A stretch of DNA of 64,000 bases from Leptospiraceae bacterium (GCA_026418015.1 JAOACE010000008.1:124001-188000); one strand, 5' to 3'; counted from the stretch's first letter, positions 1 through 9,143 are shown. Notes: generated by a model from the letters alone, not told the origin. Numbers and translations are program-made.

Positions 1-888
1 TCGTGCTTCTAATATTAAAGCAATATCTTTTAAGTGTACTAACCTACGAGGATTCTCGATGGTAGATGGAATTTCTATCTTAACAGTTGGATCTACTTCT
101 TCTATGGTTGCAACACCATCCCTTTTTTTTACGAACTCTGCAATTTCGAATGGAATTCTAAAAGCATATTCTAAATCCGATGTTAAATGAAAAGAACCCA
201 ATGGTATACTAAAAGAATGAAAAACTCCACCATCCATATAGATAATTACATCTGTTACACCATAACCAAAATCTATCAATACGCAACCAGAATTCTTTTC
301 TTCTTTTTTTAATACGGCTTCGGAAGAGGCAATAGAATTTAAAATCACATCATTCACTTCTAAACCAATTTTATAAAAAACTTTATAAATATTTTGTATT
401 TGTACTTTCGGTGCAGAGATTATATGAACATTGGCTTCTAACCGAAATCCTGTCATACCTATGGGATCAGAAACACGGTTTTTTTTATCTACTATATATT
501 CCCTCGATAAAACATGTATGATTTGATACTCCGGTGGTAGAACTATATTGGTAGCATTTTCTACGACTCTTTCAACATCTTCGGAAGTAATAACTCGATC
601 TTCGTGAGATACAACATAAATTCCAGTAGAATTTTCTCCTTTTATATTGACACCACTTATATTTGCATAAACAGATTCTACTTGAACTGCACACATTTTT
701 TCTGCGTCTCGAATTGCAGATTGAATAGAACGCGAAACACTTTCTAGGTTGATTAATTCTGCATTACGAACTCCATTCGTTTCTGCTGTACCAATTCCTA
801 TAATTTCTATATCTGAATTATGAATATTTGCAATGATAGCTTTTGTTATAGAAGAACCTATATCTACTGCACAAATTTTTCGTATCAT
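1..888 (-). CDS. ftsA: Cell division protein FtsA (partial, C-terminus off the left edge)
   Basis: Actin-fold protein that tethers FtsZ to the inner membrane in the divisome. The start is the ATG at 888; it overlaps the stop of the upstream ftsQ-like gene as ATGA. The first 296 codons are visible. They contain the N-terminal phosphate-1 motif (AVDIGSSITKA, near residues 7-17), the SHS2-like stretch (ESVYANISGVNIKG) and a second ATPase strand (VLIDFGYGVTDV). FtsA proteins are usually a little over 400 residues, so roughly the last quarter, including the membrane-targeting helix, lies outside the window. The order murC-ftsQ-ftsA is the standard division cluster order and supports the call. No internal frame break was seen. 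Confidence 0.93.
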   Translation of the reverse strand, partial: MIRKICAVDIGSSITKAIIANIHNSDIEIIGIGTAETNGVRNAELINLESVSRSIQSAIRDAEKMCAVQVESVYANISGVNIKGENSTGIYVVSHEDRVITSEDVERVVENATNIVLPPEYQIIHVLSREYIVDKKNRVSDPIGMTGFRLEANVHIISAPKVQIQNIYKVFYKIGLEVNDVILNSIASSEAVLKKEEKNSGCVLIDFGYGVTDVIIYMDGGVFHSFSIPLGSFHLTSDLEYAFRIPFEIAEFVKKRDGVATIEEVDPTVKIEIPSTIENPRRLVHLKDIALILEAR

Positions 889-1445
889 AATTCACCATCA
901 ACAATTAACAGACTATCCTCTTCCCGAATATCCAAAAAGGCTTTTTTTATATTTTTTTCCTCGATCCATAATACAAGCGAAATAAATTTTACTTCCCAAT
1001 TTTTTTTTGTATAATCTTTTATATCAATACGAATTTTTCTATCATCTAAAAAAAAAATCAACTCATTACTCGTTATTTTTATTTCTGATATTAACAATAA
1101 AATTGAAGGATTCAGATTTATAATCTTAACATAAGAATCAAGAAAAAAATTGAAATTGTCTATGTAAAAAGAATTAAAAACATCTAAACTATAATTTAGT
1201 ATTGGTATTGTAGATGTATCATTATCGCATTTATTTTTTTTTATAAAGTTTTTAGAAGAAGTTAAAAATACATTTTCTTTTTTTCTGTAATCGTAGATGT
1301 TTAACACACAATAGTTTTTATATAGAGTAACATTCGAAGATTTTTCCGTTTTTAACAATAGATAGAATCCCAAAATTATAAAAAAAATTGATAAAAAAGA
1401 TAAAATATATATTTTTTTCTCTCTAAAAAAATGCATTGTATTCAT
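885..1445 (-). CDS. ftsQ: FtsQ/DivIB-like division protein
   Basis: A 186-residue protein with one N-terminal transmembrane helix (about residues 13-32) and a periplasmic remainder. The sequence alone is too diverged for me to recognise a POTRA domain. The call rests on position between murC and ftsA, on the short cytoplasmic tail, and on single-pass type II topology. It is shorter than typical FtsQ (about 250-280 residues). The gene overlaps ftsA by 4 bases (ATGA), which indicates translational coupling. No Shine-Dalgarno is visible before the ATG. It would link the divisome scaffold to wall synthesis. If it is not FtsQ, it is an unknown bitopic protein of the division operon. Confidence 0.62.
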   Translation of the reverse strand: MNTMHFFREKKIYILSFLSIFFIILGFYLLLKTEKSSNVTLYKNYCVLNIYDYRKKENVFLTSSKNFIKKNKCDNDTSTIPILNYSLDVFNSFYIDNFNFFLDSYVKIINLNPSILLLISEIKITSNELIFFLDDRKIRIDIKDYTKKNWEVKFISLVLWIEEKNIKKAFLDIREEDSLLIVDGEL

Positions 1446-1495
1446 TTTTAATGGTTGTGAAAAAAAAGCAAATATTTTTTTATGAATAAAATAGA

Positions 1496-2974
1496 TTATA
1501 AAACATTTTGCAAAGGTCTTTTTGTTATTATATATTCACGAATTTGTTGAGAAATATCTCCTGCTCCCATAAAGACCACACAATCATAATTCTGAAAGAA
1601 AATATTGTCATAATCTTTGTTTTCGATGTAATGCACATTTTTTCGGACAAACCTACCGATTAGTTCGGATGTAACACCCGATATGGGCTTTTCATCTGCC
1701 GCATAAAGTGGAAGTAAGTAAACATCGTCGGCATATTCTAAAACTTTTGCAAATTCCCTTGCTAATTCTTTAGTTCGTGTATAACGATGAGGTTGAAATA
1801 CAATTGCGATTCTGTTGTTATATTTTTCTCTTAATGCTAATAAAACATTCAAAATTTCGTTTGGATGATGACCATAATCATCATATACATCGATACCATT
1901 AATTTTTCCTAGATAATCCATCCTTCTTTCTACACCGGGGAAACGATTTAATATTCGAATCAATGAATTTATCGAAGAACGATGAGTTACTTCATTTCCT
2001 AAAGAACGAATAGAAAGCGAAGGATATTCGAGAAGTAAAGAAAAAACTAATGCAATTGCACCAAGACCATTTTTTAAAAAATGACTGCCAGGAAACTTAA
2101 AGTGTATACCTTCATTGTAAGAATCATAGAACAAATTATCATCTTTGTATATTTGAAACTTTAATACATTATTCGAAGCCAAATTCCCTAAGAAAAAATA
2201 TCGATAAAACTTTTGTGGTGGCAGGTGTGTTCCATAAGCAATATATGTTTTGTCTGATTTCTTGGGAAATTGCGCTAATTCCAGATCATCATTGTTTAAA
2301 ACACAAACATCACAATCCAAAGAAAATTTATAAAAACTTTTTATTAAATTTTCGAAGCTTCCGTAGTAATTCAAATGATCTTGATCAATATTCAAAATTA
2401 AACGATATTTAGCAATCGATTTTAAAAAAGAACCATCAGATTCATCAGATTCATAAACAGCGATATGACCATTACCCATCTGAAACGAATGTGGCAAATA
2501 CTTTGGAGTTCCACCAACTATTATAGTAGGGTTTAGACATAAATTTCGCAAGATCCAACCAATCATAGAGGTAGTAGAGGTTTTACCATGAGTTCCCGCT
2601 ACTACTAATTGGATTTCGTGATTTCGCAATAAATAGTTTAAAAAATCCATTCGATGGAAAATTTGTATTTTATTTTGGTTTTGTAGTTCTATGGCTTTCT
2701 TTCTTTCTATGTGATCAACGTCTATTGCAGAGCTATAAACATAAAAGTCGGATTGTTCTAAAAGGTTTAAATCTGGGTCTCCAAAGGCTTCTATATGATA
2801 AGTCTTAAAAATTCTGTGTAAGGGATGGTTTATATTCAACAATGCTTTGTCGGATCCAAAAATTTTGTATCCCATTTTAGAACCTAGTAACGCGAGTGGC
2901 TTCATTCCAGAACCACATATACCACTCATGTAAACACTATATGCTTCTGACATTATAATATTAAAAAAATTCAT
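1496..2974 (-). CDS. murC: UDP-N-acetylmuramate--L-alanine ligase
   Basis: Cytoplasmic Mur ligase that adds L-alanine to UDP-MurNAc using ATP in peptidoglycan precursor synthesis. Visible motifs are the N-terminal nucleotide-sugar loop (SGICGSGM, residues 17-24), the ATP P-loop AGTHGKTS (126-133), the MurC-type ESDESDGSFL strand with the following DQDHLNYYG motif, and a C-terminal DDYGHHPNEI. ESDGSFL and DHLNYYG favour MurC over the related recycling ligase Mpl. Length 492 is normal. Two starts are possible, the ATG at 2974 or the one at 2953 (MSEAYSV); homologues usually start close to the glycine loop, so 2953 is plausible. Neither has a clear Shine-Dalgarno. First gene of murC-ftsQ-ftsA. 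Confidence 0.93.
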   Translation of the reverse strand: MNFFNIIMSEAYSVYMSGICGSGMKPLALLGSKMGYKIFGSDKALLNINHPLHRIFKTYHIEAFGDPDLNLLEQSDFYVYSSAIDVDHIERKKAIELQNQNKIQIFHRMDFLNYLLRNHEIQLVVAGTHGKTSTTSMIGWILRNLCLNPTIIVGGTPKYLPHSFQMGNGHIAVYESDESDGSFLKSIAKYRLILNIDQDHLNYYGSFENLIKSFYKFSLDCDVCVLNNDDLELAQFPKKSDKTYIAYGTHLPPQKFYRYFFLGNLASNNVLKFQIYKDDNLFYDSYNEGIHFKFPGSHFLKNGLGAIALVFSLLLEYPSLSIRSLGNEVTHRSSINSLIRILNRFPGVERRMDYLGKINGIDVYDDYGHHPNEILNVLLALREKYNNRIAIVFQPHRYTRTKELAREFAKVLEYADDVYLLPLYAADEKPISGVTSELIGRFVRKNVHYIENKDYDNIFFQNYDCVVFMGAGDISQQIREYIITKRPLQNVL

Positions 2975-3000
2975 TTGTTAAAAAATCAAGCAAATTATTA

Positions 3001-3031
3001 TTGACTAATATTGATTTAATTTTTTTATTAT
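3001..3031 (+). promoter_or_regulatory. Candidate promoter of the OmpA-like lipoprotein gene, close to its ATG
   Basis: TTGACT at 3001-3006 is followed by an AT-rich spacer and TATTAT at 3026-3031 (19 bp spacing) or TTTATT at 3024-3029 (17 bp). The ATG at 3038 begins about seven bases after the -10. No Shine-Dalgarno lies between, so transcription would start at or next to the start codon. Inferred by eye only. Confidence 0.4.
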
Positions 3032-3037
3032 GAGCTT

Positions 3038-3748
3038 ATGAAAAAATTCACAACATTAACCTTAATTACAACAATAGGGATTACAAGCATATTTTTTAGT
3101 CACTGTGGATCCATCACAAAAAAAACTTTGATTTCTACTGGACTGGGATGTGGTGCAGGTCTTGCATTGGGAACTATTTATGACGAAGCACAAAGAAAAA
3201 AAGACTCCAAAGATCGAAGAAAAGATGTTTTTGCAATCTTTAAGAAAAAGAAAGAACAAAATCAAGGAAAAATTGTGGGTCTTGCAACTGGTTGTTTATC
3301 TGGTTTAGGTGTAGGATTGTATCTTGATTTAATGTATGATGATATTCAAAATCAATTCGGTAGTAAAGGCATTCAACTAGAAAAAGTGCCAGACGAAAAA
3401 GGCGAGACAAAAGAATTACTTGTTAAAATGGATGGCGATATAAACTTTCAATTGAATAGTGCAGAACTACAAGGTGTAGCAAAAGAAAATGTATCAAAAC
3501 TAAAAGAAGCATTAGAAGCTTACCCAGAAACTGGTGTTAAAATATGGGGCCACACAGATAAAAGTGGTACAAGAGATTACAACGAAAAACTTAGTTTCGA
3601 AAGAGCAAAAAGTGTTGCAAACTATCTTAACTTAGCACCTTCAAGAGTGGTAGAAATCAAAGGATGGGCATGGGATAAACCTATCGACGAAACAGGAAAA
3701 AGCCCAGCCAACCGAAGAGTAGAAGTTCGAATTGTTCCATTAAATTAA
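3038..3748 (+). CDS. OmpA-family lipoprotein with glycine-zipper segments
   Basis: Predicted outer-membrane lipoprotein of 236 residues that would bind peptidoglycan through its C-terminal OmpA-like domain. The N-terminus is a signal peptide ending in a relaxed spirochaetal lipobox (FFSHC, Cys23). Two glycine-rich segments follow (GLGCGAGLALG near 36-46 and GLATGCLSGLGVGL near 81-94), separated by a strongly basic stretch. The OmpA domain (about 125-235) shows GHTDKSGTRDYN and the closing NRRVEV, which carry the Asp and Arg that bind diaminopimelate in this family. It is a single-gene unit ending at the hairpin at 3776-3793. No Shine-Dalgarno is visible, and a promoter sits directly before the ATG. 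Confidence 0.88.
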   Translation: MKKFTTLTLITTIGITSIFFSHCGSITKKTLISTGLGCGAGLALGTIYDEAQRKKDSKDRRKDVFAIFKKKKEQNQGKIVGLATGCLSGLGVGLYLDLMYDDIQNQFGSKGIQLEKVPDEKGETKELLVKMDGDINFQLNSAELQGVAKENVSKLKEALEAYPETGVKIWGHTDKSGTRDYNEKLSFERAKSVANYLNLAPSRVVEIKGWAWDKPIDETGKSPANRRVEVRIVPLN

Positions 3749-3775
3749 TTTAAATTAATTTCAAACTTTTTCGAC

Positions 3776-3793
3776 AAGGGGAGCAATCCCCTT
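3776..3793 (+). terminator. Hairpin after the OmpA-like gene
   Basis: Stem AAGGGG/CCCCTT with a 6-base loop (AGCAAT), the only GC-rich element in this intergenic space. It is followed by TCTTAAAATTTG rather than a clean T-run, so termination may be weak. It lies between the OmpA-like gene and the promoter of the first M16 gene. Confidence 0.6.
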
Positions 3794-3805
3794 TCTTAAA
3801 ATTTG

Positions 3806-3835
3806 TTGTCGATTCCATCATAACTTTTTTATTGT
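3806..3835 (+). promoter_or_regulatory. Candidate promoter of the M16 operon
   Basis: TTGTCG at 3806-3811 and TATTGT at 3830-3835 are separated by 18 bp. The M16 ATG at 3845 starts nine bases after the -10, with no Shine-Dalgarno, so a leaderless or nearly leaderless mRNA is expected. Inferred by eye. Confidence 0.35.
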
Positions 3836-3844
3836 CCTTAAATA

Positions 3845-5410
3845 ATGAAAACAAAAATCACTTTATTATTTCTTTTATTTTTTCCTATTTTATTAAAGGC
3901 AGAACCAATGAAGGTAGAAACAATCGATTTATTCCAACCTATCAAAACAAAGATAAAACGATATACGTTAGATAATGGTTTAAAAATCATTTTTATGCAG
4001 AATGGCACAACGCCAACGGTTGCATTATACTGGAAAATTTTAGCAGGTTCTTCGGACGAAACCAAAGAAAATGCTGGTATTGCTCACATGTTAGAACACA
4101 TGCTTTTTAAAGGAACAAAAGTAGTTGGAACAATCGATTATGATAGAGAAAAAAAATATTTAGATTTACTCGATCGTTGGTATCATAAACTAGATGCACT
4201 TGTAGAACAATACAATCAATCCGATGAACAAAAAAAGAAAGAACTTGAAAAATCTATCGAGAAACTTAAAAAGCGAATACAAATCATCGAAGAAGAAGTA
4301 AAAAAATTTCAGATATCAGAAGAAGATTCTATTATATATTCGATTCAAGGCCAAAGAGGATATAATGCTTATACGAGCGAAGATGTAACAAACTATCAAA
4401 TTGAGCTACCTTCTAACAGAATAGAAGTATGGGCTAGGTTAGAATCCGATAGAGTAAAAAATTCTGTATTTAGAGAATTCTATACAGAGCGAAATGTTGT
4501 TGCAGAAGAACGAAGAATGCGCGTAGAAAATAATCCTATGGGATATCTTTACGAAAAATTTATCGAAGCAATTTACGAAGGTCATCCTTATGGATATCCT
4601 ACCATTGGCCCGATGGAAAATATATTAAGGTTTAAAAAAGAACAAGCAGTGGAATTCTATAAAAATTATTATAGACCAGATAATACTGTTATTGCAGTGG
4701 TAGGAAACTTCGACGAGGATTTAACCCTTCGAATTATCAAAAAATACTTCGGTGATTGGGAAAAACCCAACTATCCAATACCAAGAAACAAAACAAATAA
4801 GATAGAACACAAAAACGTACATATCATGTTAGAAAAAGAAGGTTCTCCTATTCAACTAATTGCATGGAAAAAGCCAAACTTTCCATCCGAAGATAATTTA
4901 AAACTCGAAATATTAGCAGATATTCTCTCTGGTAGACCCGATACAAGGCTTTACAAAAAAATTATTGAAGAGCAAAAATTAGCTTCTCAGATTTCTATTT
5001 ATACGTCTGAACCAGGCGAAAGATACGAAAACTTATTTTTATTTTTGATTTACCCTAACCTTTCCAACCTAAAAAACAAAAACGATCATCAAGAAATAAA
5101 AGATCTTTATAATAAAATTCAACAATCAATATTAGACGAATTGAATCACATAGCACAAAATGGGATAGAAGAAAATGAGTTAAAACGCGTAAAAGAAACA
5201 TATTTAACCAATTTTTTTAAGAAGATGCGTTCTAATGCTTATTTAGCAGACATATTAACTTACTACGAATTAATCTATGGTGATTACAACATCGTATTCG
5301 ACTACTATAACAAAATCGAAGAAATTACTTCTCAAGATATTCAAAACGTAATCAAAAAATATTTCAAACCAGAGCTAATCTACAAAGCAGAATTGTATCC
5401 CAAAAAATAA
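3845..5410 (+). CDS. Zinc-dependent M16 family peptidase, catalytic subunit
   Basis: Exported peptidase of 521 residues of the insulinase/processing-peptidase family. The signal peptide is about residues 1-19 (to LLKA). The inverted zinc motif HMLEH is at 81-85, and the third ligand is expected at Glu221/222 in NVVAEERRMR. About 60 charged residues, probably a helical hairpin, lie between HxxEH and the substrate-binding NAYTSEDVTNY stretch, making the gap to the third ligand longer than in mitochondrial-type enzymes. The next gene encodes a partner without the zinc motif, so the two probably form a periplasmic heterodimer that degrades or processes peptides. No Shine-Dalgarno. Confidence 0.9.
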   Translation: MKTKITLLFLLFFPILLKAEPMKVETIDLFQPIKTKIKRYTLDNGLKIIFMQNGTTPTVALYWKILAGSSDETKENAGIAHMLEHMLFKGTKVVGTIDYDREKKYLDLLDRWYHKLDALVEQYNQSDEQKKKELEKSIEKLKKRIQIIEEEVKKFQISEEDSIIYSIQGQRGYNAYTSEDVTNYQIELPSNRIEVWARLESDRVKNSVFREFYTERNVVAEERRMRVENNPMGYLYEKFIEAIYEGHPYGYPTIGPMENILRFKKEQAVEFYKNYYRPDNTVIAVVGNFDEDLTLRIIKKYFGDWEKPNYPIPRNKTNKIEHKNVHIMLEKEGSPIQLIAWKKPNFPSEDNLKLEILADILSGRPDTRLYKKIIEEQKLASQISIYTSEPGERYENLFLFLIYPNLSNLKNKNDHQEIKDLYNKIQQSILDELNHIAQNGIEENELKRVKETYLTNFFKKMRSNAYLADILTYYELIYGDYNIVFDYYNKIEEITSQDIQNVIKKYFKPELIYKAELYPKK

Positions 5411-5419
5411 AGGAATATT

Positions 5420-6895
5420 ATGAAGTTCAAACTACTTTTACTTATTTTTTTTACAGGATTTTTTATGAAGATCGAAAGCGCGCCAATCATTAACGAAAAT
5501 CAGTTAAAAATTATCAACAGAAAAAACGGAATTTTAAGTGACTTAAACATAAAGCCAATAGAATTTCGACTTCCCCAAATTGAGACTGTTAAATTGTCCG
5601 ATTACGAAACGTTGTATGTGTACAAAGATAATACATTACCTTTGATTCATCTGAATTTGATTATCGAAGGTGGAAAATTACAAGAAAAAGACGAAGAAAG
5701 AGGACTCTATTCTCTACTCGTTGATTTATGGAAAAACGGTGGTGCAAACGGAAAAAGTGGCGAAGAGATCAACGAACAATTAGCAGAATTAGGAATTGAT
5801 TTAAACTTTAACTTACAGCAAGAATTTATTTCTGTCGACATGTATTGTCTAAAAAGCAATTTTAAAGAAGCGATAAAACTCATAGAAGAGATTTTAATCT
5901 ATCCCGAATTTTCTGAAAATAAATTACAATCATTTAAATTGAAATACATTGACGCGATTAAAAGAAGAAACGATAAACCAGAATCTATTGCTGCAAGAAA
6001 AATAAAAGAAATTATGGAATATCCTTCTAAAATCGAAGAAAGCATAAACGAAGATGATATAAATAAAATATCGCGAGAACAAATTATCCAAGCTTATAAA
6101 AATCTTTTAAAACACCGAAGATTGCATATAGCAATCGATGGAGATATTAACGAAATCGATTATTTAAACATTTTTACGAACCTTACAAAAAAATTAGGAG
6201 CGATAGAACAACCATTTTTAGTCAGTCAACAAACCATCAATTCCTCCGGTAAAAAAGACCTTGTAAACAAAATTGTACTCGTAAAAAAGGATATTCCCCA
6301 AGCTGTAATTGTAATGGGAAAATACATCCCTTCCTATAAATCGAAAGACATATTTCCTATAAGTGTTGCGAATTATATTCTAGGTGGAGGTTCGTTTGTT
6401 TCTAAAATGATGAGAGAAATTCGCGTAAAAAGAGGTCTTGCATATTATGCTTATTCTGCAACGCGATTTAGTGCTCATAACGGTAAATTTATTTCTTCTT
6501 CTGGAACTAACTACGAACAAGCGCAAGAAACATTGAGTATAATGTTGCAGCTCATTAAAAATTTTAAAGATACAATTCAAGATGATGATATTACCATTGC
6601 AAAAGATGCTTTGATCAATTCTCATATTTTTGAATTTTCTAATCCAGCAAAAATCTTGTATTTATACACAATAGAACAAATATACCAACCATCCATTAGT
6701 TATATCGAAAACTATACAAAATTGATTGAGCAAGTTTCGAAAGATGACGTCATCAACACATACACTAAACACATAAAGGGAGACGATTTGTGGATTGTAA
6801 TCGTAGGTCCTGAACAATTATTAAAATCCTTGAATAAAACAGGACTTCCCATTGTTGTAATTGAACCAGAAACCAAAATAGATTCTATTTTTTAA
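5420..6895 (+). CDS. M16 family protein, non-catalytic partner subunit
   Basis: Exported 491-residue M16-fold protein with a signal peptide ending near residue 20. The position equivalent to HxxEH reads GLYSLLVDLWKNGG, so the zinc ligands are absent. The C-terminal half keeps the family motif GGGSFVSKMMREIRVKRGLA followed by YYAYSA, the Arg/Tyr region that contacts substrate in subunits of this type. It lies 9 bases after the catalytic subunit with a good Shine-Dalgarno (AAGGA). Catalytic and non-catalytic M16 pairs are known to act as heterodimers in bacteria and mitochondria; a heterodimer here is inferred from adjacency. Confidence 0.88.
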   Translation: MKFKLLLLIFFTGFFMKIESAPIINENQLKIINRKNGILSDLNIKPIEFRLPQIETVKLSDYETLYVYKDNTLPLIHLNLIIEGGKLQEKDEERGLYSLLVDLWKNGGANGKSGEEINEQLAELGIDLNFNLQQEFISVDMYCLKSNFKEAIKLIEEILIYPEFSENKLQSFKLKYIDAIKRRNDKPESIAARKIKEIMEYPSKIEESINEDDINKISREQIIQAYKNLLKHRRLHIAIDGDINEIDYLNIFTNLTKKLGAIEQPFLVSQQTINSSGKKDLVNKIVLVKKDIPQAVIVMGKYIPSYKSKDIFPISVANYILGGGSFVSKMMREIRVKRGLAYYAYSATRFSAHNGKFISSSGTNYEQAQETLSIMLQLIKNFKDTIQDDDITIAKDALINSHIFEFSNPAKILYLYTIEQIYQPSISYIENYTKLIEQVSKDDVINTYTKHIKGDDLWIVIVGPEQLLKSLNKTGLPIVVIEPETKIDSIF

Positions 6896-6902
6896 GATTA
6901 TA

Positions 6903-7772
6903 ATGATTTTAACAGAATATCATTATAAAGACTTTAAGTTTATTGGAAATTCCGAAGGGGGAATCCATACCTCTATTGCAATACCTCGATTAAAACTGAT
7001 GTTCGATACGGGAGTTGGATCACCTCAACTCGTAGAAATTCCCAAAATCCTCTTGACACATGGACATTTGGATCATGCTTCTGGGTTAGCTTATTTAATT
7101 TCTCAACGAAGTTTAAGAAAACTACCTCCAGCAGAAGTTTACGTAAATCCTGCTATTTACGAACCATTAGATCAAATCTTAAAGTTATGGCATAAGATAG
7201 AAGATTACCAATCCGAATACAAGTTGATTCCAATAGATTTTAATACAATCTATCCCCTCCAAGGAAATTTTTTTTTTAGAGCAATTCCGAGCGTTCATAG
7301 AGTGCCAAGCAATGGTTATGTAATCTTAGAAAAAAGAAACAAATTAAAAAAAGAATATTTAAACCTACCGGGTCATGTAATTGCAGAACTTAAAAAAAAG
7401 AATCCAGACATTATAGAAACTAGGTTCGAACCTATCATCACTTTTTCTGGCGATACACAAATAGAATTTGTAATTCACAACGAAATCGTACAACAATCGA
7501 AAATCCTATTTTTAGAATGCACCTATATATGCGATAAAAGACCTATCGAAAGAGCAAGAAAATGGGGGCATATCCATCTCTACGAAATTATAGAAAATCA
7601 GGAATATTTTCGAAACATAGAAAAACTCTTTTTAATCCATTTTTCTACGCGATATACCAAAAAAGAAATCAAAGATACTCTAAAACAATTATTACCCGAA
7701 TGGCTTTACAAAAAAACTACCCCATTTTTAACTAAAAAAAACTTTCATAGCGAAATCTTAATGAACGATTGA
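6903..7772 (+). CDS. Metallo-beta-lactamase fold hydrolase, RNase Z-like
   Basis: A 289-residue protein of the metallo-beta-lactamase superfamily. Metal-binding motifs are LLTHGHLDHASG (HxHxDH, residues 50-61), a His in SVHRVP, the Asp in FSGDTQ and a late His in GHIHLYE. The combination of SGDT and the closing His resembles tRNase Z-type enzymes that cleave pre-tRNA 3' ends, but the exosite arm is not obvious, so another phosphodiesterase role is possible. It follows the M16 pair by only 7 bases and probably shares its transcript. The 3' end overlaps convergent hisA by 15 bases. Confidence 0.75.
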   Translation: MILTEYHYKDFKFIGNSEGGIHTSIAIPRLKLMFDTGVGSPQLVEIPKILLTHGHLDHASGLAYLISQRSLRKLPPAEVYVNPAIYEPLDQILKLWHKIEDYQSEYKLIPIDFNTIYPLQGNFFFRAIPSVHRVPSNGYVILEKRNKLKKEYLNLPGHVIAELKKKNPDIIETRFEPIITFSGDTQIEFVIHNEIVQQSKILFLECTYICDKRPIERARKWGHIHLYEIIENQEYFRNIEKLFLIHFSTRYTKKEIKDTLKQLLPEWLYKKTTPFLTKKNFHSEILMND

Positions 7773-8498
7773 CAAAAGTTCTTTTAAATCTACTTTTTTT
7801 TCGTAGAAAGCTTTCCCTACGATTGTGCCCATCAAGTTTTCGTTTGTTCTATATAAATTATATAAATCTAAGATATCTTGATTCGAAGAAATTCCACCAG
7901 AAGAGATAACTTTTAAAGTCGTCCTTTCTAAAATCTTCTTTAAAAGAGAAATATTTGGACCTTGCAACGTTCCATCGCGATCAATATCTGTAACGATAAT
8001 TTGAGATATTCCCCAAAATTCAATTTTTTTTATAAAATCAAATAAATTTAATTTTGTACCTTCTTCCCAGCCAGATATTTTTACTTCTTCGTTTTTCGCA
8101 TCCACACCAATGATAAATCTTTCTCTGTTGAATTCGTTTAACAATTCTTCGACAAAAGAGGGAGATTTTACAGCAATGGTACCGAGGATTAAGTATTCTA
8201 TACCAGCATCTATATATTCATGGACGATTTGTTTATTTCGAATACCACCACCAATTTCCAATTTTAAAGATCCTTTTTGTTTGATGATATTTTCTATCGT
8301 TTTTCGATTGACATTTGTATTTCCATCTCTTGCTGCATTCAGATCCACTATATGAATTCTCTGAATACCACAATCTCGAAAATATAAAACTACATCAAGA
8401 GGATCTTTGTAATAAACTGTAACCTGATCATACTTGCCTTTATACAGACGAACTACTTGATTTTCGTATAAGTCGATTGCTGGTATAATATAAAACAT
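7758..8498 (-). CDS. hisA: HisA phosphoribosylformimino isomerase
   Basis: Cytoplasmic (beta/alpha)8-barrel enzyme of histidine synthesis, converting ProFAR to PRFAR. Length 246 is typical. The catalytic Asp9 sits in IPAIDL and the second catalytic Asp133 in GVDAKN. The phosphate-binding glycine motifs are LEIGGGIR and ISSGGIS. The VRLYKG and TDIDRDGTLQGPN signatures separate it from paralogous HisF. Shine-Dalgarno AAGGA lies before the ATG. Last gene of a long minus-strand operon starting at 14372. hisF is not in the window. Confidence 0.95.
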   Translation of the reverse strand: MFYIIPAIDLYENQVVRLYKGKYDQVTVYYKDPLDVVLYFRDCGIQRIHIVDLNAARDGNTNVNRKTIENIIKQKGSLKLEIGGGIRNKQIVHEYIDAGIEYLILGTIAVKSPSFVEELLNEFNRERFIIGVDAKNEEVKISGWEEGTKLNLFDFIKKIEFWGISQIIVTDIDRDGTLQGPNISLLKKILERTTLKVISSGGISSNQDILDLYNLYRTNENLMGTIVGKAFYEKKVDLKELLSIVH

Positions 8499-8507
8499 AT
8501 CAATTCC

Positions 8508-9134
8508 TTATAATAACTTAATCCAATCTTTTAGAAACTCCAAACCAGCTAAATCCGATTTTTCTGGATGATATTGACAACCCCAAATATGATCTTTTTT
8601 TACCGTAGAAGGAAATCTTTCATCGGCATATTCTGTCCACGTTAATACATAAGAATCATCTACATCCACAGCGCGATAAGAATGGATAAAGTACATATAA
8701 TGATTAAAATATTTTGGAACGTTCGAAAAAAGATTTGTATTAGCAATCAATTTATTCCAACCCATATGAGGAATTTTATATTTCTTGTTTTTCGTAGAAA
8801 ATTTTCTAATTTTACCAGGAATCAATTTTAATCCTTCTACTGTGGACAGGTTCGATTCTTTTAAAACCTCATCAGAATCCTCGAATAAAATTTGGAAGCC
8901 AATACATATACCAAGTAGAGGTTTTTTTTGCGAAATATGGTCGTAGATATTTTCTTTTAGTTCTTTAAGATGAATCATCGCGGTATGAAAATGTCCATCT
9001 CCTGGTAATACTAATCCTTTTGCTTTTTTTATCAATTCTCTATCGTTTGTAAATCGAACCTCTGGATAGAATAATTCCAAGGCTTTTAAAATAGAATGAA
9101 TGTTTCCCATTCCATAATCGAGTACTACTATCAT
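8508..9134 (-). CDS. hisH: Imidazole glycerol phosphate synthase glutaminase subunit HisH
   Basis: Class I glutamine amidotransferase of 208 residues that supplies ammonia to HisF. The catalytic triad is visible: nucleophile Cys77 in LLGICIGFQ, and His189 and Glu191 in CQYHPEKS. The N-terminal DYGMGN motif is canonical. The usual PGVGAF loop reads PGDGHF here, a small deviation near the oxyanion strand. Shine-Dalgarno AAGGA; 9 bases between this gene and hisA. The synthase partner HisF must be encoded elsewhere. Confidence 0.95.
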   Translation of the reverse strand: MIVVLDYGMGNIHSILKALELFYPEVRFTNDRELIKKAKGLVLPGDGHFHTAMIHLKELKENIYDHISQKKPLLGICIGFQILFEDSDEVLKESNLSTVEGLKLIPGKIRKFSTKNKKYKIPHMGWNKLIANTNLFSNVPKYFNHYMYFIHSYRAVDVDDSYVLTWTEYADERFPSTVKKDHIWGCQYHPEKSDLAGLEFLKDWIKLL

Positions 9135-9143
9135 AACATTTCC

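Noticed and set aside
1496-2974. Mpl (murein recycling ligase) instead of MurC
   Set aside because: ESDGSFL and DHLNYYG and the ftsQ-ftsA context fit MurC better, although the N-terminal GICGSGM slightly resembles Mpl.
4140-4340. Charged insertion of about 60 residues in the M16 peptidase as a novel domain
   Set aside because: I recall similar insertions between HxxEH and the third ligand in a bacterial M16 subfamily, so this is not new.
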